Assembly (NCBI GenBank): GCA_026982835.1
Contig: JALSGI010000085.1
Location: 1 to 27,134 of the forward strand
Direction of reading: 5' to 3'
DNA from: Planctomycetota bacterium
GTDB lineage: Bacteria > Planctomycetota > Planctomycetia > Pirellulales > S012-138
DNA length: 27,134 bases
Shown: one piece after another, positions 16,107 to 23,773 of the stretch
How the letters are laid out: every line of letters begins with the position of its first letter
Position numbering within the stretch: position 1 is the first letter of the stretch
Translations under genes and position numbers: made by a program
Notes under the pieces: model-generated
What the model saw: the letters and a program-made list of their open reading frames with translations, nothing else
Told to the model about the DNA's origin: nothing
Databases searched by the model: none

Positions 16107-19100
16107 ATGAAAACCACTTTGCAACAGATAAGGTTCGCGTTGCCCCCGTTTTTTCTTTTCCTGCCGCCGCTCGTCGCTTTGCTGCTGGTTCCCGCATCGG
16201 TTGTCCTGGCCCAGCAGGATAAAATCCTCCGACCGGACCCGCCCCCGCTTTCTCCCCAGGAGGAAAAAGCTACCATCCACGTCCCCGAAGGCTACGTGGT
16301 CGAGCTGGTGGCCGCCGAGCCGCTGGTGGCCGACCCGGTGGCCGTTGCCTGGGACGCCCGAGGGCGGCTCTGGGTGGCCGAGATGGCCGACTATCCGCTG
16401 GGGATCGACAACCGCGGCACTCCTGGCGGGCGGATTCGCGTGCTGGAAGACACCGACGGCGACGGTCGCTATGATCGCTCCACGGTGTTCCTGGAGGGTG
16501 TGGCGTTTCCTGGCGGCGTGCTTCCCTGGGGCTCTGGAGCCCTGGTCACTGCCGCCCCGGAGATCTTCTACGCCGAAGATACCGACGGGGACGGCCGGGC
16601 CGACCGCCGCCAGGTGTGGTTTACCGGCTTTCTGGCCGGCAACCAGCAGCTTCGGGTGAACGGGCTGCGGCGCGGGCTGGACAACTGGATCTACTGCGCA
16701 AGCGGCGCCCACCATGCCAAGTACAACGCTGCCAGCCGTATCCGCTGCCTGCGCACCGGGCAGCTCGTGCCGCTGGGGAGCCGGGACTTCCGCTTCGATC
16801 CCCGCACGGGACGGCTGGACCCGCTGGCCGGGCCGGCCCAGTTCGGCCGCAACCGGGACCCCTGGGGCAACTGGTTCGGCCAGCAGAACAGCTACCCGCT
16901 GTGGCACTACGTGCTGGAAGATACCTACCTGCGCCGCAACCCGCACTTCGCCCCGCCCGATCCCCGGCGGCAACTGATCCTGCCGCCCAATCCCAAGGTC
17001 TTTCCGGCCAAGCAGCCGCAGAAGCGCTACCACTCCTTTGAGCAGTCCGGACGGTTCACCTCGGCCTGTTCGGCCACCATCTACCGCGATGAGCTGTTGT
17101 TTCCTTCCACCACCTGGGACGGCAAGCCGGTGATGTTCGGCTTTACCTGCGAGCCGTTTCACAACCTGGTGCAACGCTACGAGATCGTAGAGCAGGGGGT
17201 TTCCTTCCGGGCTCGGCGTGCCGACGACGGGCCGGTGGACTTCTTCGCCTCCCGCGACCGCTGGTGCCGCCCGGTGATGGTCCGCACCGGCCCCGACGGG
17301 GCGCTGTGGGTGGTGGACATGTACCGCTACATGATCGAACACCCCCAGTTCCTCACGCCCCAGGGGCGCAAGGAGCTGGCCCCGTACTACCGTTCCGGCC
17401 AAGGCCGGGGGCGCATCTGGCGCGTGTATCGCCGCAGGGCCCCGCCGCGCCGCATGCCTGATCTGACTCGGCTCTCCCCGGCCGAGCTGGTGCATGTGCT
17501 CGAAAGTCCCAACGGCCCCTTGCGCGATCTGGCCCAGGAGCTACTCCTCCAGCGAGGCTCCCAGGACGCGGTGCTCCACCTGCAGCACCTGCTTGCCCGC
17601 AGCAAGTCTCCGCTGGCCCGAGTGCACGCCTTGTGGACGCTGCAGGGGCTGGGGGCCTTGCAGCCGCAACAGGTCCAGCAGGCCCTGGCCGACCCGCACC
17701 CGGGCGTGCGCCGCCAGGGGCTCCGGCTGGCCGAGCCGCTTGCCCTCAAGCACCCTCAAGTGCTGCAAGCGGCCCTGGCCCTGGAAAAAGATCCCCACGC
17801 CAAGGTGCGACTGCAACTGCTCTGTTCGTTGGGGCAGTGGCCTTCACCCGAGGCGGCCCGCACGCTGGGCAGGATGTTGCTGCAAACCCGCGCCGACCCT
17901 TTCCTGCGGGCCGCCGGGTTCAGCTCGCTCAACGAGAAAAACCTGCCCGGGGTGATCCGCCAGGTGTTCCGCGACCCGCAGGCGGACCAGGCCCCCGATC
18001 TGTTGGCTGACTTGCTGGCCCAGGCCATCGCCTGGGGGCAGGAAGCCACGGTGCGCGACGCGCTGGCCGAGTTGCTTGGCCCGTCGAACCAGGCCCCGTT
18101 GCGGCTTCGGCTGCTGGCCGTGGCTGCGGCCCAAGAGGCCGCTTGGGCCCGTGGCAAAGAGTTGTGGCAACTGTTTCCGCCGCAAGAGCCGCAAACGAAA
18201 AAACTCCGTCTCCAGGTTGAGCAACTTACCCAGCAGGCCCGCAAACTGCTCCAGCAAGAACCCGCGGACGTGCACCTGGGGGCGGTGGCCGTGCGGCTGT
18301 TGCTTTGGCAAAAGGAGCACCGCCGGGAGGACTGGCAACGGCTGGCCCGGCTGCTACAGCCCCAGGTGCCCCTGCCTGTGCAACAAGCGGCCATGGCCCA
18401 CCTGGGCAAGCAGAACGACGACCAGGTGGCCCGGCTTTTGCTTGACGCCTGGCGCGGCTTCGGCCCACGGATGCGGCGCGAAGCGTTTTCCGTGCTGGCT
18501 TCCCGCCCGGGATGGACGCTCAAGCTGCTGAAGGCCATCGAACAAGGCACCGTGGCCCGCAGCGACCTGGACGCCGCCATGCGGCAGCAGTTGCGGCTTT
18601 CGCCCCATGCCCAGGTGAAAAAACGGGCAGCCAAACTGCTTGCCGCCCCTACCAGCAGCCAGCGCCGGGAGGTGCTGCGCCGCTACCAGGCGGCGCTTCG
18701 CCTGGCCGGTTCGGCCAAGCGCGGACGAGAGGTGTTCAAAAAACACTGCTCGGCCTGCCATCGGCTCGACGGAGTGGGGTACGACCTGGGTCCCAACTTG
18801 CGCTCCCTTTCGGACCGCCGGCCGGAGACGCTTTTGCGATCCATCCTGGACCCCAACGCTTCGGTCGATGGCAAATACGTCACCTACCTGGCCATCACCG
18901 ACGACGGCCGCGTGTTTACCGGCATGATGGCCAGCGAAAGTGGCAGCAGCATCACGCTGGTGAACCAGGAGAACAAGCGCACCACCATCCTCCGCAATCG
19001 CCTGGAAGCGCTGCAAAGCACCGGCAAATCGCTCATGCCCGAAGGGCTGGAAAAGGAACTCTCCCCGCAGGATGTGGCCGACCTGATCGCCTACATCCGC

Positions 19101-19118
19101 CGCGAGGAAGGCAAGTAA
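16107..19118 (+). CDS. PVC-type exported dehydrogenase with HEAT-like repeats and cytochrome c domain
   Basis: 1003 aa from the ATG at 16107, which opens a signal peptide (FFLFLPPLVALLLVPASVVLA). The N-terminal half is a beta-propeller-like domain (for example VAWDARGRLWVAEMADYPLG and LEDTDGDGRYDR) of the putative membrane-bound dehydrogenase family known from Pirellula and Verrucomicrobium (TIGR02604-like). The middle (about 450-860) is helical with HEAT-like repeats. The C-terminus is the matching heme-binding domain (TIGR02603-like), with heme attachment CSACH (Cys 881, Cys 884, His 885) and a probable distal Met 977 in SLMPEG. It should act in the periplasm, oxidising a sugar-like substrate and passing electrons to heme; the substrate is unknown. 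It starts 51 bp after the zinc-ribbon gene. An upstream GTG (16065) would add 14 residues. Confidence 0.88.
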   Translation: MKTTLQQIRFALPPFFLFLPPLVALLLVPASVVLAQQDKILRPDPPPLSPQEEKATIHVPEGYVVELVAAEPLVADPVAVAWDARGRLWVAEMADYPLGIDNRGTPGGRIRVLEDTDGDGRYDRSTVFLEGVAFPGGVLPWGSGALVTAAPEIFYAEDTDGDGRADRRQVWFTGFLAGNQQLRVNGLRRGLDNWIYCASGAHHAKYNAASRIRCLRTGQLVPLGSRDFRFDPRTGRLDPLAGPAQFGRNRDPWGNWFGQQNSYPLWHYVLEDTYLRRNPHFAPPDPRRQLILPPNPKVFPAKQPQKRYHSFEQSGRFTSACSATIYRDELLFPSTTWDGKPVMFGFTCEPFHNLVQRYEIVEQGVSFRARRADDGPVDFFASRDRWCRPVMVRTGPDGALWVVDMYRYMIEHPQFLTPQGRKELAPYYRSGQGRGRIWRVYRRRAPPRRMPDLTRLSPAELVHVLESPNGPLRDLAQELLLQRGSQDAVLHLQHLLARSKSPLARVHALWTLQGLGALQPQQVQQALADPHPGVRRQGLRLAEPLALKHPQVLQAALALEKDPHAKVRLQLLCSLGQWPSPEAARTLGRMLLQTRADPFLRAAGFSSLNEKNLPGVIRQVFRDPQADQAPDLLADLLAQAIAWGQEATVRDALAELLGPSNQAPLRLRLLAVAAAQEAAWARGKELWQLFPPQEPQTKKLRLQVEQLTQQARKLLQQEPADVHLGAVAVRLLLWQKEHRREDWQRLARLLQPQVPLPVQQAAMAHLGKQNDDQVARLLLDAWRGFGPRMRREAFSVLASRPGWTLKLLKAIEQGTVARSDLDAAMRQQLRLSPHAQVKKRAAKLLAAPTSSQRREVLRRYQAALRLAGSAKRGREVFKKHCSACHRLDGVGYDLGPNLRSLSDRRPETLLRSILDPNASVDGKYVTYLAITDDGRVFTGMMASESGSSITLVNQENKRTTILRNRLEALQSTGKSLMPEGLEKELSPQDVADLIAYIRREEGK

Positions 19119-19120
19119 AG

Positions 19121-19400
19121 GCCTGGAAGGCTTGGGGGCGTGGGGGCTTGGGGGGCATGAGCCCCGCACGTCAGTGCGGGGAGAGACAGCATCGGCTTGC
19201 GCCGTGCGGCCTGCGGCTTACGCCGGAGCTTCCGCTCCGGAGTGAGAACAAACGCTAATTCTTGCAAACGGCGAGCCGCCAGCTTCAGCCCGCGGAGCAG
19301 AATCGACAAACAGCAACGGTTTTTCTATCACTCCGCGAGTTGACACTCGCGGCTCGCTGGTGCAAGAACAAACGCCGATGCCCGCTTGCCACCGGCGAGC
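19121..19400. repeat. Hairpin-repeat cluster C
   Basis: Members: 19162-19181 stem CCCCGCAC, loop GTCA, followed by AGAGA; 19223-19240 CCGGAGC-TTCC-GCTCCGG; 19276-19295 stem CCGCCAGC with a degenerate right arm (two mismatches), loop TTCA, flanks GCGAG and AG; 19333-19352 stem CCGCGAGT, loop TGAC, opposite orientation, followed by CTCGC. The linker AGAACAAACG...TTGCAAACGGCGAGC joins the second and third hairpins. The stretch 19121-19256, including a tract with three G5-6 runs (19134-19155), is composite module copy 2 and reappears inverted in cluster D. Confidence 0.85.
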
Positions 19401-19463
19401 TGCAACGTGGTGAAGCGCACCGAACACCTACCGCTCAGATCACCAGACCAGGAGATCCCTGCC

Positions 19464-20807
19464 ATGCGCCTGCTAGCCGCCTTGGGTTGCCTGTTGCTTG
19501 TCCCGCCTGCGGCCCTGGCCCAGGACCAGCTCCGCGTCGGCGCCGCCGCGGTCAACCTGGAAGCGGACGATTCGATGGTCATCGCCGGGAGCATCGGCCC
19601 CCGTTATGCCCGCGGACAGGAGGGCCAGTTGCGCGTCACGGCCGTCGTGGTGGAAAAGCCCCGCGGCAACGCTGTGGCCCTCGTCTCCTGCGATGTGCTG
19701 TTCGTGCAGAAGGACTTTGTGGAGCCGGCCCTGGCCCAAATCGAAAAACAAACCGGCATCCCGCCCCGCTGCGTGCTGGTCAGCGCCACGCACACGCACC
19801 ATGCGCCCAGCGTAACCCGGGTGCACGGGTATGATCGGGACAAGGTGTTCACCCGGCGGCTGCAGCAGGGGATCGTGCAAGCGGTGGTCCAGGCCCACCA
19901 GCGGCTGGCTCCGGCCCGGTTCTATTTCCACCTGGGGGAGGAACGCACCGTGGGCCAGAACAGCCGCCTGCTCCTGCGCGACGGCCGCATCTACTGGATC
20001 GGCCCCCGCGACGACGCGGTGCGGCCCACCGGTCCGTTCGATCCCCAGTTGCCGGTGCTGGTGTTCAAGTCTCGGCAGGGAAAGCTGCTGGCGCTGGTGT
20101 TCAATCACTCCACGCACACCATCGGCACCCGAGGGGGCAACGTCCGCTCGCCCAGCTTCTACGGGCTGGCGGCCCAGGAGCTGGAAGAGGAGTTGGGCGG
20201 GGTGGTCTGTTTTCTGGAAGGGGCCTCCGGCTCCACGCACAACCTTTCGGTCCGCACCGCCGAGGCGGTCAAGCGGATCAAGGCGGCCGTCCGCCAGGCC
20301 TACCGGCAGGCCCGGCCGGTGGATGTGGATCGCGTGGACGCCCTGCGCCGCCGCTTCACCTTTCGCGTGCGCACCTTCGACGAAAAGACCGAGGACCAGA
20401 AAGTGGTCTCCTACTGTCGCAAGCGGGCCCCCAAGCGTGCCGAGTATATCGTGAAGGTGTTCCGCCGCATGCGGCGGGAACTGGCTCCCCAGCAGGGACA
20501 GCGGCGGCACACATGGCTTCAGGTTCTGCGCGTCGGTCCGGTGGCCCTGGCCGGGGTGCCGGCGGAGTATTTCACCAGCCTGGGCATCCGCATCAAGGTG
20601 CAATCCCCCTTTGAGCACACCTACGTGGCCGAGCTGGCCAACGACTGGATCGGCTACCTGCCGGACCGCGAAGGCCACGCCCTGGGCGGCTACCAGACCT
20701 GGATGGGCCTGCACAGCTACGCCGAAGTGGGCACCGGCGAGCGCGTGGCCGAAGAAGTGGTGCAGCTGCTCCAGGAACTCAAGGCCCGCCAGCAAAAGCC
20801 CAAGTGA
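19464..20807 (+). CDS. Exported neutral/alkaline ceramidase-like hydrolase
   Basis: 447 aa from the ATG at 19464, supported by AGGAGA about 8 nt upstream and a signal peptide (MRLLAALGCLLLVPPAALA). The N-terminal pattern (LRVGAAAVNLEADDSMVIAG) and the metal-binding cluster SATHTHHAP (His about 112-115) plus NHSTHTIG resemble the N-terminal domain of neutral, non-lysosomal ceramidases, which use zinc to cleave the amide bond of ceramide. It is shorter than classical ceramidases (650 or more residues) and lacks their C-terminal domain, so the true substrate may differ. Such short homologues are common in planctomycetes (general knowledge). It is isolated from its neighbours by repeat clusters C and D. 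Confidence 0.82.
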   Translation: MRLLAALGCLLLVPPAALAQDQLRVGAAAVNLEADDSMVIAGSIGPRYARGQEGQLRVTAVVVEKPRGNAVALVSCDVLFVQKDFVEPALAQIEKQTGIPPRCVLVSATHTHHAPSVTRVHGYDRDKVFTRRLQQGIVQAVVQAHQRLAPARFYFHLGEERTVGQNSRLLLRDGRIYWIGPRDDAVRPTGPFDPQLPVLVFKSRQGKLLALVFNHSTHTIGTRGGNVRSPSFYGLAAQELEEELGGVVCFLEGASGSTHNLSVRTAEAVKRIKAAVRQAYRQARPVDVDRVDALRRRFTFRVRTFDEKTEDQKVVSYCRKRAPKRAEYIVKVFRRMRRELAPQQGQRRHTWLQVLRVGPVALAGVPAEYFTSLGIRIKVQSPFEHTYVAELANDWIGYLPDREGHALGGYQTWMGLHSYAEVGTGERVAEEVVQLLQELKARQQKPK

Positions 20808-20835
20808 GACGCACTTTGGTGCTTGTTCTTGTACC

Positions 20836-21562
20836 AGCCGGCCGCGAGTGTGAACTCACGGAGAGAACCGGCAAACAAACGCCGATTTCTGCGCACTTCG
20901 AGAATTGAACCCCCGTCTGGCCCACGGCCGGCTGAAGCCGGCGACTCGCCAGTTGCAAGAATTGGCGTTTTATTCTCACAGCGGAGCGGAAGCTCCAGCG
21001 CACCGGCGCACGCCGCAAGCCGCAAGCCGATGCTGTCTCTCCCCGCACTGACGTGCGGGGCTCATGCCCTCCAAGCCTCCACGCCCCCAAGCCCCCAAGC
21101 CTCCACGCCCCCGGTGCGGCAGCACCCAGTGGCGAGCCCCCGGCTTTAGCCGCCCGGAGAGCCAAGAAAAACGCATGTCGATCTTCTCCGCCGACTGAAG
21201 TCGGCGGCTCGCCGTTCTCCGCCTCCGGTGGCTGAAGCTTGGCTCTTGCAACAGCGAGCCGCGAGTGTGAACTCGCGGAGTGAAAAAAGTTGCTCCTCGG
21301 GTGTTCTAGCTCCGGGAGCTTACGCTCCCGGCTCGCTGTTCTCCCCCCGCTTACGCGGGGGGCTCTTGGTTGTGCAAGTTGACGTTTGTTCTCACACCGG
21401 TGCGGCAGCACCACCTCAAGACCCAAGACCCAGGACCCAAGACCTCTGGAGCGGAAGCTCCAGCGCACCGGCGCAAGCCGCAAGCCGCACGCCGATACTG
21501 CTTCTTCCCGCACTGACGTGCGGGGCTCATGCCCTCCAAGCCCCCAAGCCTCCACGCCCCCC
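20836..21562. repeat. Hairpin-repeat cluster D (largest)
   Basis: Between the ceramidase-like gene and the SRP RNA, with no genes. Members: 20842-20861 CCGCGAGT (one mismatch); 20927-20942 GCCGGC-TGAA-GCCGGC (-); 20983-20996 GGAGC-GGAA-GCTCC; 21041-21060 CCCCGCAC (-); 21113-21126 GGTGC-GGCA-GCACC; 21132-21160 degenerate; 21188-21207 CCGCCGAC (-); 21217-21245 degenerate; 21259-21278 CCGCGAGT (+); 21312-21331 CCGGGAGC (-); 21343-21362 CCCCCCGC (-); 21399-21412 GGTGC-GGCA-GCACC; 21446-21463 CTGGAGC-GGAA-GCTCCAG; 21507-21524 CCCGCAC (-). Copies 3 (about 20956-21108) and 4 (about 21385-21562) of the composite module are here, inverted relative to copies 1 and 2. Confidence 0.88.
21418..21445 (+). 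repeat. Four tandem 7-bp repeats
   Basis: AAGACCC, AAGACCC, AGGACCC, AAGACCT in direct succession, inserted between two hairpins of composite module copy 4 and absent from the other copies. Probably slippage-generated. Confidence 0.8.
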
Positions 21563-21564
21563 CT

Positions 21565-21593
21565 TTGACCTGCGGGCAGCCAGTGCGTACAAA
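21565..21593 (+). promoter_or_regulatory. Sigma-70 promoter of the SRP RNA
   Basis: TTGACC (21565-21570), a spacer of exactly 17 bp, and TACAAA (21588-21593). The predicted start near 21600 coincides with the 5' end expected for the SRP RNA. This is the best promoter match I see in the window. Confidence 0.8.
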
Positions 21594-21599
21594 GATAGT

Positions 21600-21745
21600 G
21601 GTTCCCGTTGCCGAAGGTCCGCCGGCGGTCCCAGGCCGGGGACCCCTGCGGCGGAGATCGCCGAACCGGGTCAGGTCGAAAGAAGCAGCCCTAAGGCGTC
21701 CCCTCCGGGTGCAGTGGGTCTCCGGCCCAGGATCGCCCGGGCCGA
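21600..21745 (+). ncRNA. ffs: Signal recognition particle RNA (bacterial 4.5S-type)
   Basis: RNA core of the SRP, which binds Ffh and targets nascent membrane proteins. The conserved domain IV is plain: GGGTCAGGTC (21668-21677), a GAAA tetraloop (21678-21681), then GAAGCAGCCC. Outside it the arms pair over a long helix: CGCC 21659-21662 with GGCG 21695-21698; CGGAG 21652-21656 with CTCCG 21703-21707; CTGC 21646-21649 with GCAG 21711-21714; 21634-21645 with 21716-21727 (12 bp, one G.T); 21624-21631 with 21730-21737; and 21616-21621 with 21738-21743. The 3' end is approximate. At about 145 nt it is somewhat longer than the 114-nt E. coli RNA. No Alu-type domain is evident. An adjacent dnaX is a common arrangement in bacteria. 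Confidence 0.92.
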
Positions 21746-21773
21746 AATGTTCCTCGCGTGGGGCCCTGAGTGC

Positions 21774-23498
21774 GTGAATCAGCCCGCCTACCAGGTCGTT
21801 GCCCGGCGCTATCGCCCCCAGCAGTTCCAGGAGCTGGTGGGCCAGGAGCACGTGGCCCAGGCGCTGGCCGGGGCCATTGCCCAGGGCCGGGTGGGGCATG
21901 CCTATCTGTTCACCGGGGCTCGCGGGGTGGGTAAAACCTCCACGGCCCGCATCCTGGCCAAGGCCCTCAACTGTGTCCGCGGCCCCACGGACAAACCCTG
22001 CGGCCAGTGCGACATCTGCCAGGCGGTGGCCCGGGGTGAGGATGTGGATGTGCTGGAGATCGACGGGGCCAGCAACCGCGGCATCGACGAGATTCGCCAG
22101 TTGCGACAGAACGTCTCGGTGCGGCCCAGCCGTGCCCGCTTCAAAATCTACATCATCGACGAAGTGCACATGCTCACCCGCGAGGCGTTCAACGCCTTGC
22201 TCAAAACGCTGGAGGAGCCGCCGGAGCACGTCAAGTTCATCTTCTGCACCACCGAGCCGGAAAAGCTGCCCGCCACGGTCCTTTCCCGCTGCCAGCGGTT
22301 CGACTTTGCCGGCATCCGCCCGACGCAGATCGCCCAGCGCCTGCGCCAGATCGCCCAAAGCGAACAGGTGGAAGTGGAGCAGGCGGCCCTGGAGCTGTTG
22401 GCCCGGCGAGCCGCCGGCTCGATGCGCGACGCCCAGAGCCTGCTGGAACAGGTGCTCTCCACCGGCGAAAAACGCATCACCGCCCAACTGGTCCACCGGC
22501 TGCTAGGCACCGCCGCCGGGGGGGAAGTGCTGGAGCTGTTGCACGAGGTGCTTGCAGGCCGGGCCAAGGAGGCGCTGCAGCGGCTGCAGCACCTGCTGGG
22601 TCAAGGAGCCGACACGGCCCAGGTGATGCAGCAGCTGGTCGCCTACCTGCGCGACGTGCTGGTGGTGTGCGTGGGGGCCGGACCGGAACTTTTTCAGCAG
22701 GCCCTGCCCGAGGAAGCCCCCCAGGTGGAGCAACTGGCCAGCCAGTGCGGCCCGGAACGCACACTGGCCATGCTCCAGATTGCCGACCAGGCCTTGGCCC
22801 GCATGCGCCAGGTGACCTATCGCCAGGTGGTGGCTGAAGCGGCCCTGGTGCGGATGGCCCTGCTGCCGGACCTGGACCAGTTGGCCCAGGCGATCTCTCG
22901 CGTGCAATCCGGCCAGGCGGTGACTCCAGCCGGTGGGACGGCTGCGGCGGCCCAAGCCGCGGGGGCTTCCAGTCCCACGACGGGTAAAAAAAAACCGCCG
23001 GTCGCTCTCGCGGTAGATCGCGCTGAGGAGAAAACGTCTCCTCCGGCGGTCAGGTCCGCCCCGCAGGAGTCGGCCACCGTGCCGATGGCTTCCGCCGCCG
23101 TGGATGCTCAAACAGTGTGGCAACGTGTGGTGCAGGCCGTGCAGGATGCGGGCCTGCTGGCCCAAATGGCCCGTTCGGCCCGAACCGTGGAACTTCAAGG
23201 AAATCGCCTGGTGGTCCGATTTGCGTCGGGACATCGGGCCAGTTGCCAGTTTTGCGAGCAGCCGGCCCATCGTGCCCGGCTGGAGAGCCTGGTGCGCAAG
23301 CACCTGGGGCCCCAGGCTGTGCTGGAACTGGTGGTGGATCAAGAGGAGCAGCCCTCGGGGTCCACGGCCCGGGGGGGGCAGGGCGTGGCCGCCTTGCACC
23401 AACTGCGCCGCGAGGCGTTTGCCCACCCCTGGGTGCAGAAGGCGGCCGAGTTGTTCGACGCGGTGCCCAGCCGTGTCGATCCTCCGCCGGGGCAGTGA
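21774..23498 (+). CDS. dnaX: DNA polymerase III subunit tau/gamma
   Basis: Clamp-loader ATPase of the replisome, 574 aa from a GTG at 21774, or 583 aa from an ATG at 21747. GTG is preferred because it gives the family N-terminus (YQVVARRYRPQQFQELVGQE) and clears the SRP RNA. Walker A is GARGVGKTSTARI. A four-Cys zinc module follows (CVRGPTDKPCGQCDIC). Walker B/DExx is IYIIDEVHML and sensor 1 is FCTTEPEKLP. The helical collar domain ends near residue 390. A low-complexity Ala/Thr/Pro linker carries an A9 run at codons 405-407. The C-terminal tau-specific part runs to 574. The frame is open far upstream (from 21228) through the SRP RNA and repeats, which are not coding. Confidence 0.95.
   Translation: MNQPAYQVVARRYRPQQFQELVGQEHVAQALAGAIAQGRVGHAYLFTGARGVGKTSTARILAKALNCVRGPTDKPCGQCDICQAVARGEDVDVLEIDGASNRGIDEIRQLRQNVSVRPSRARFKIYIIDEVHMLTREAFNALLKTLEEPPEHVKFIFCTTEPEKLPATVLSRCQRFDFAGIRPTQIAQRLRQIAQSEQVEVEQAALELLARRAAGSMRDAQSLLEQVLSTGEKRITAQLVHRLLGTAAGGEVLELLHEVLAGRAKEALQRLQHLLGQGADTAQVMQQLVAYLRDVLVVCVGAGPELFQQALPEEAPQVEQLASQCGPERTLAMLQIADQALARMRQVTYRQVVAEAALVRMALLPDLDQLAQAISRVQSGQAVTPAGGTAAAAQAAGASSPTTGKKKPPVALAVDRAEEKTSPPAVRSAPQESATVPMASAAVDAQTVWQRVVQAVQDAGLLAQMARSARTVELQGNRLVVRFASGHRASCQFCEQPAHRARLESLVRKHLGPQAVLELVVDQEEQPSGSTARGGQGVAALHQLRREAFAHPWVQKAAELFDAVPSRVDPPPGQ
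22986..23049 (+). promoter_or_regulatory. Predicted dnaX slippage site (tau/gamma switch)
   Basis: Nine consecutive A (22986-22994) read as Lys-Lys-Lys in frame. A shift into the -1 frame reaches TGA at 23024-23026 after ten residues, and the +1 frame reaches TAG at 23014-23016 after six. Directly after the run CCGCCGG (22995-23001) can pair with CCGGCGG (23043-23049), enclosing CGCG/CGCG (23009-23022) and GAGGAG/CTCCTC (23025-23043) hairpins. A homopolymeric A9 in dnaX is known from Thermus thermophilus, where transcriptional slippage makes gamma; E. coli uses ribosomal frameshifting at an A-rich heptamer. The predicted short product is about 417 aa. Confidence 0.75.
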
Positions 23499-23549
23499 GG
23501 CAGTGGGAGGCAACTTGCTCGACATTTCCGCCCCTGGAAACATTCTCTG

Positions 23550-23655
23550 CCAGCGAGCCGGGAGCTCGCCAAACACGTTATCTCACACCGGCGGCTAGCC
23601 GCGGGCTTGGAGCCAGCGGAGACAAACCGTGTCATGCGTTTCTTCAGCTCTCCGC
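23550..23655. repeat. Hairpin-repeat cluster E (degenerate)
   Basis: Between dnaX and tkt. 23552-23570: a half element (GCGAG flank and left arm CCGGGAGC, right arm missing). 23595-23622: AGCC-type hairpin CCGCGGGCT-TGG-AGCCAGCGG with one mismatch, followed by AGA, the sister of 4332-4360. 23633-23655: matches the left edge of the 104-bp repeat (GCGTTTCTTC then GCTCTCC) with a decayed hairpin. The rest of 23499-23773 shows nothing else I can support. Confidence 0.6.
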
Positions 23656-23773
23656 GGCTCACCCTTGCCCGGCGGCGATTCTCGGCGAAAATGACCGTTC
23701 TGGCACGATTGTGCGTGTATCATCGGGATGATCGGCCCTCCGATGCTCCTTTTCTTTGCTGAAACAGTTTGCC

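Noticed and set aside
14202..17495. 1097-codon open frame on the minus strand opposite the sulfatase, zinc-ribbon and dehydrogenase genes
   Set aside because: It lies antisense to three well-supported genes and its translation is low-complexity (His/Gly/Leu-rich). Long antisense frames are expected in GC-rich DNA.
20836..21562. Possible CRISPR array
   Set aside because: Repeat units are palindromes with changing stems in both orientations and irregular spacing. There are no uniform direct repeats, unique spacers or cas genes.
23701..23717. Sigma-54-like site TGGCACG...TGC upstream of tkt
   Set aside because: The spacing between GG and GC is one base short and the -12 element is incomplete.
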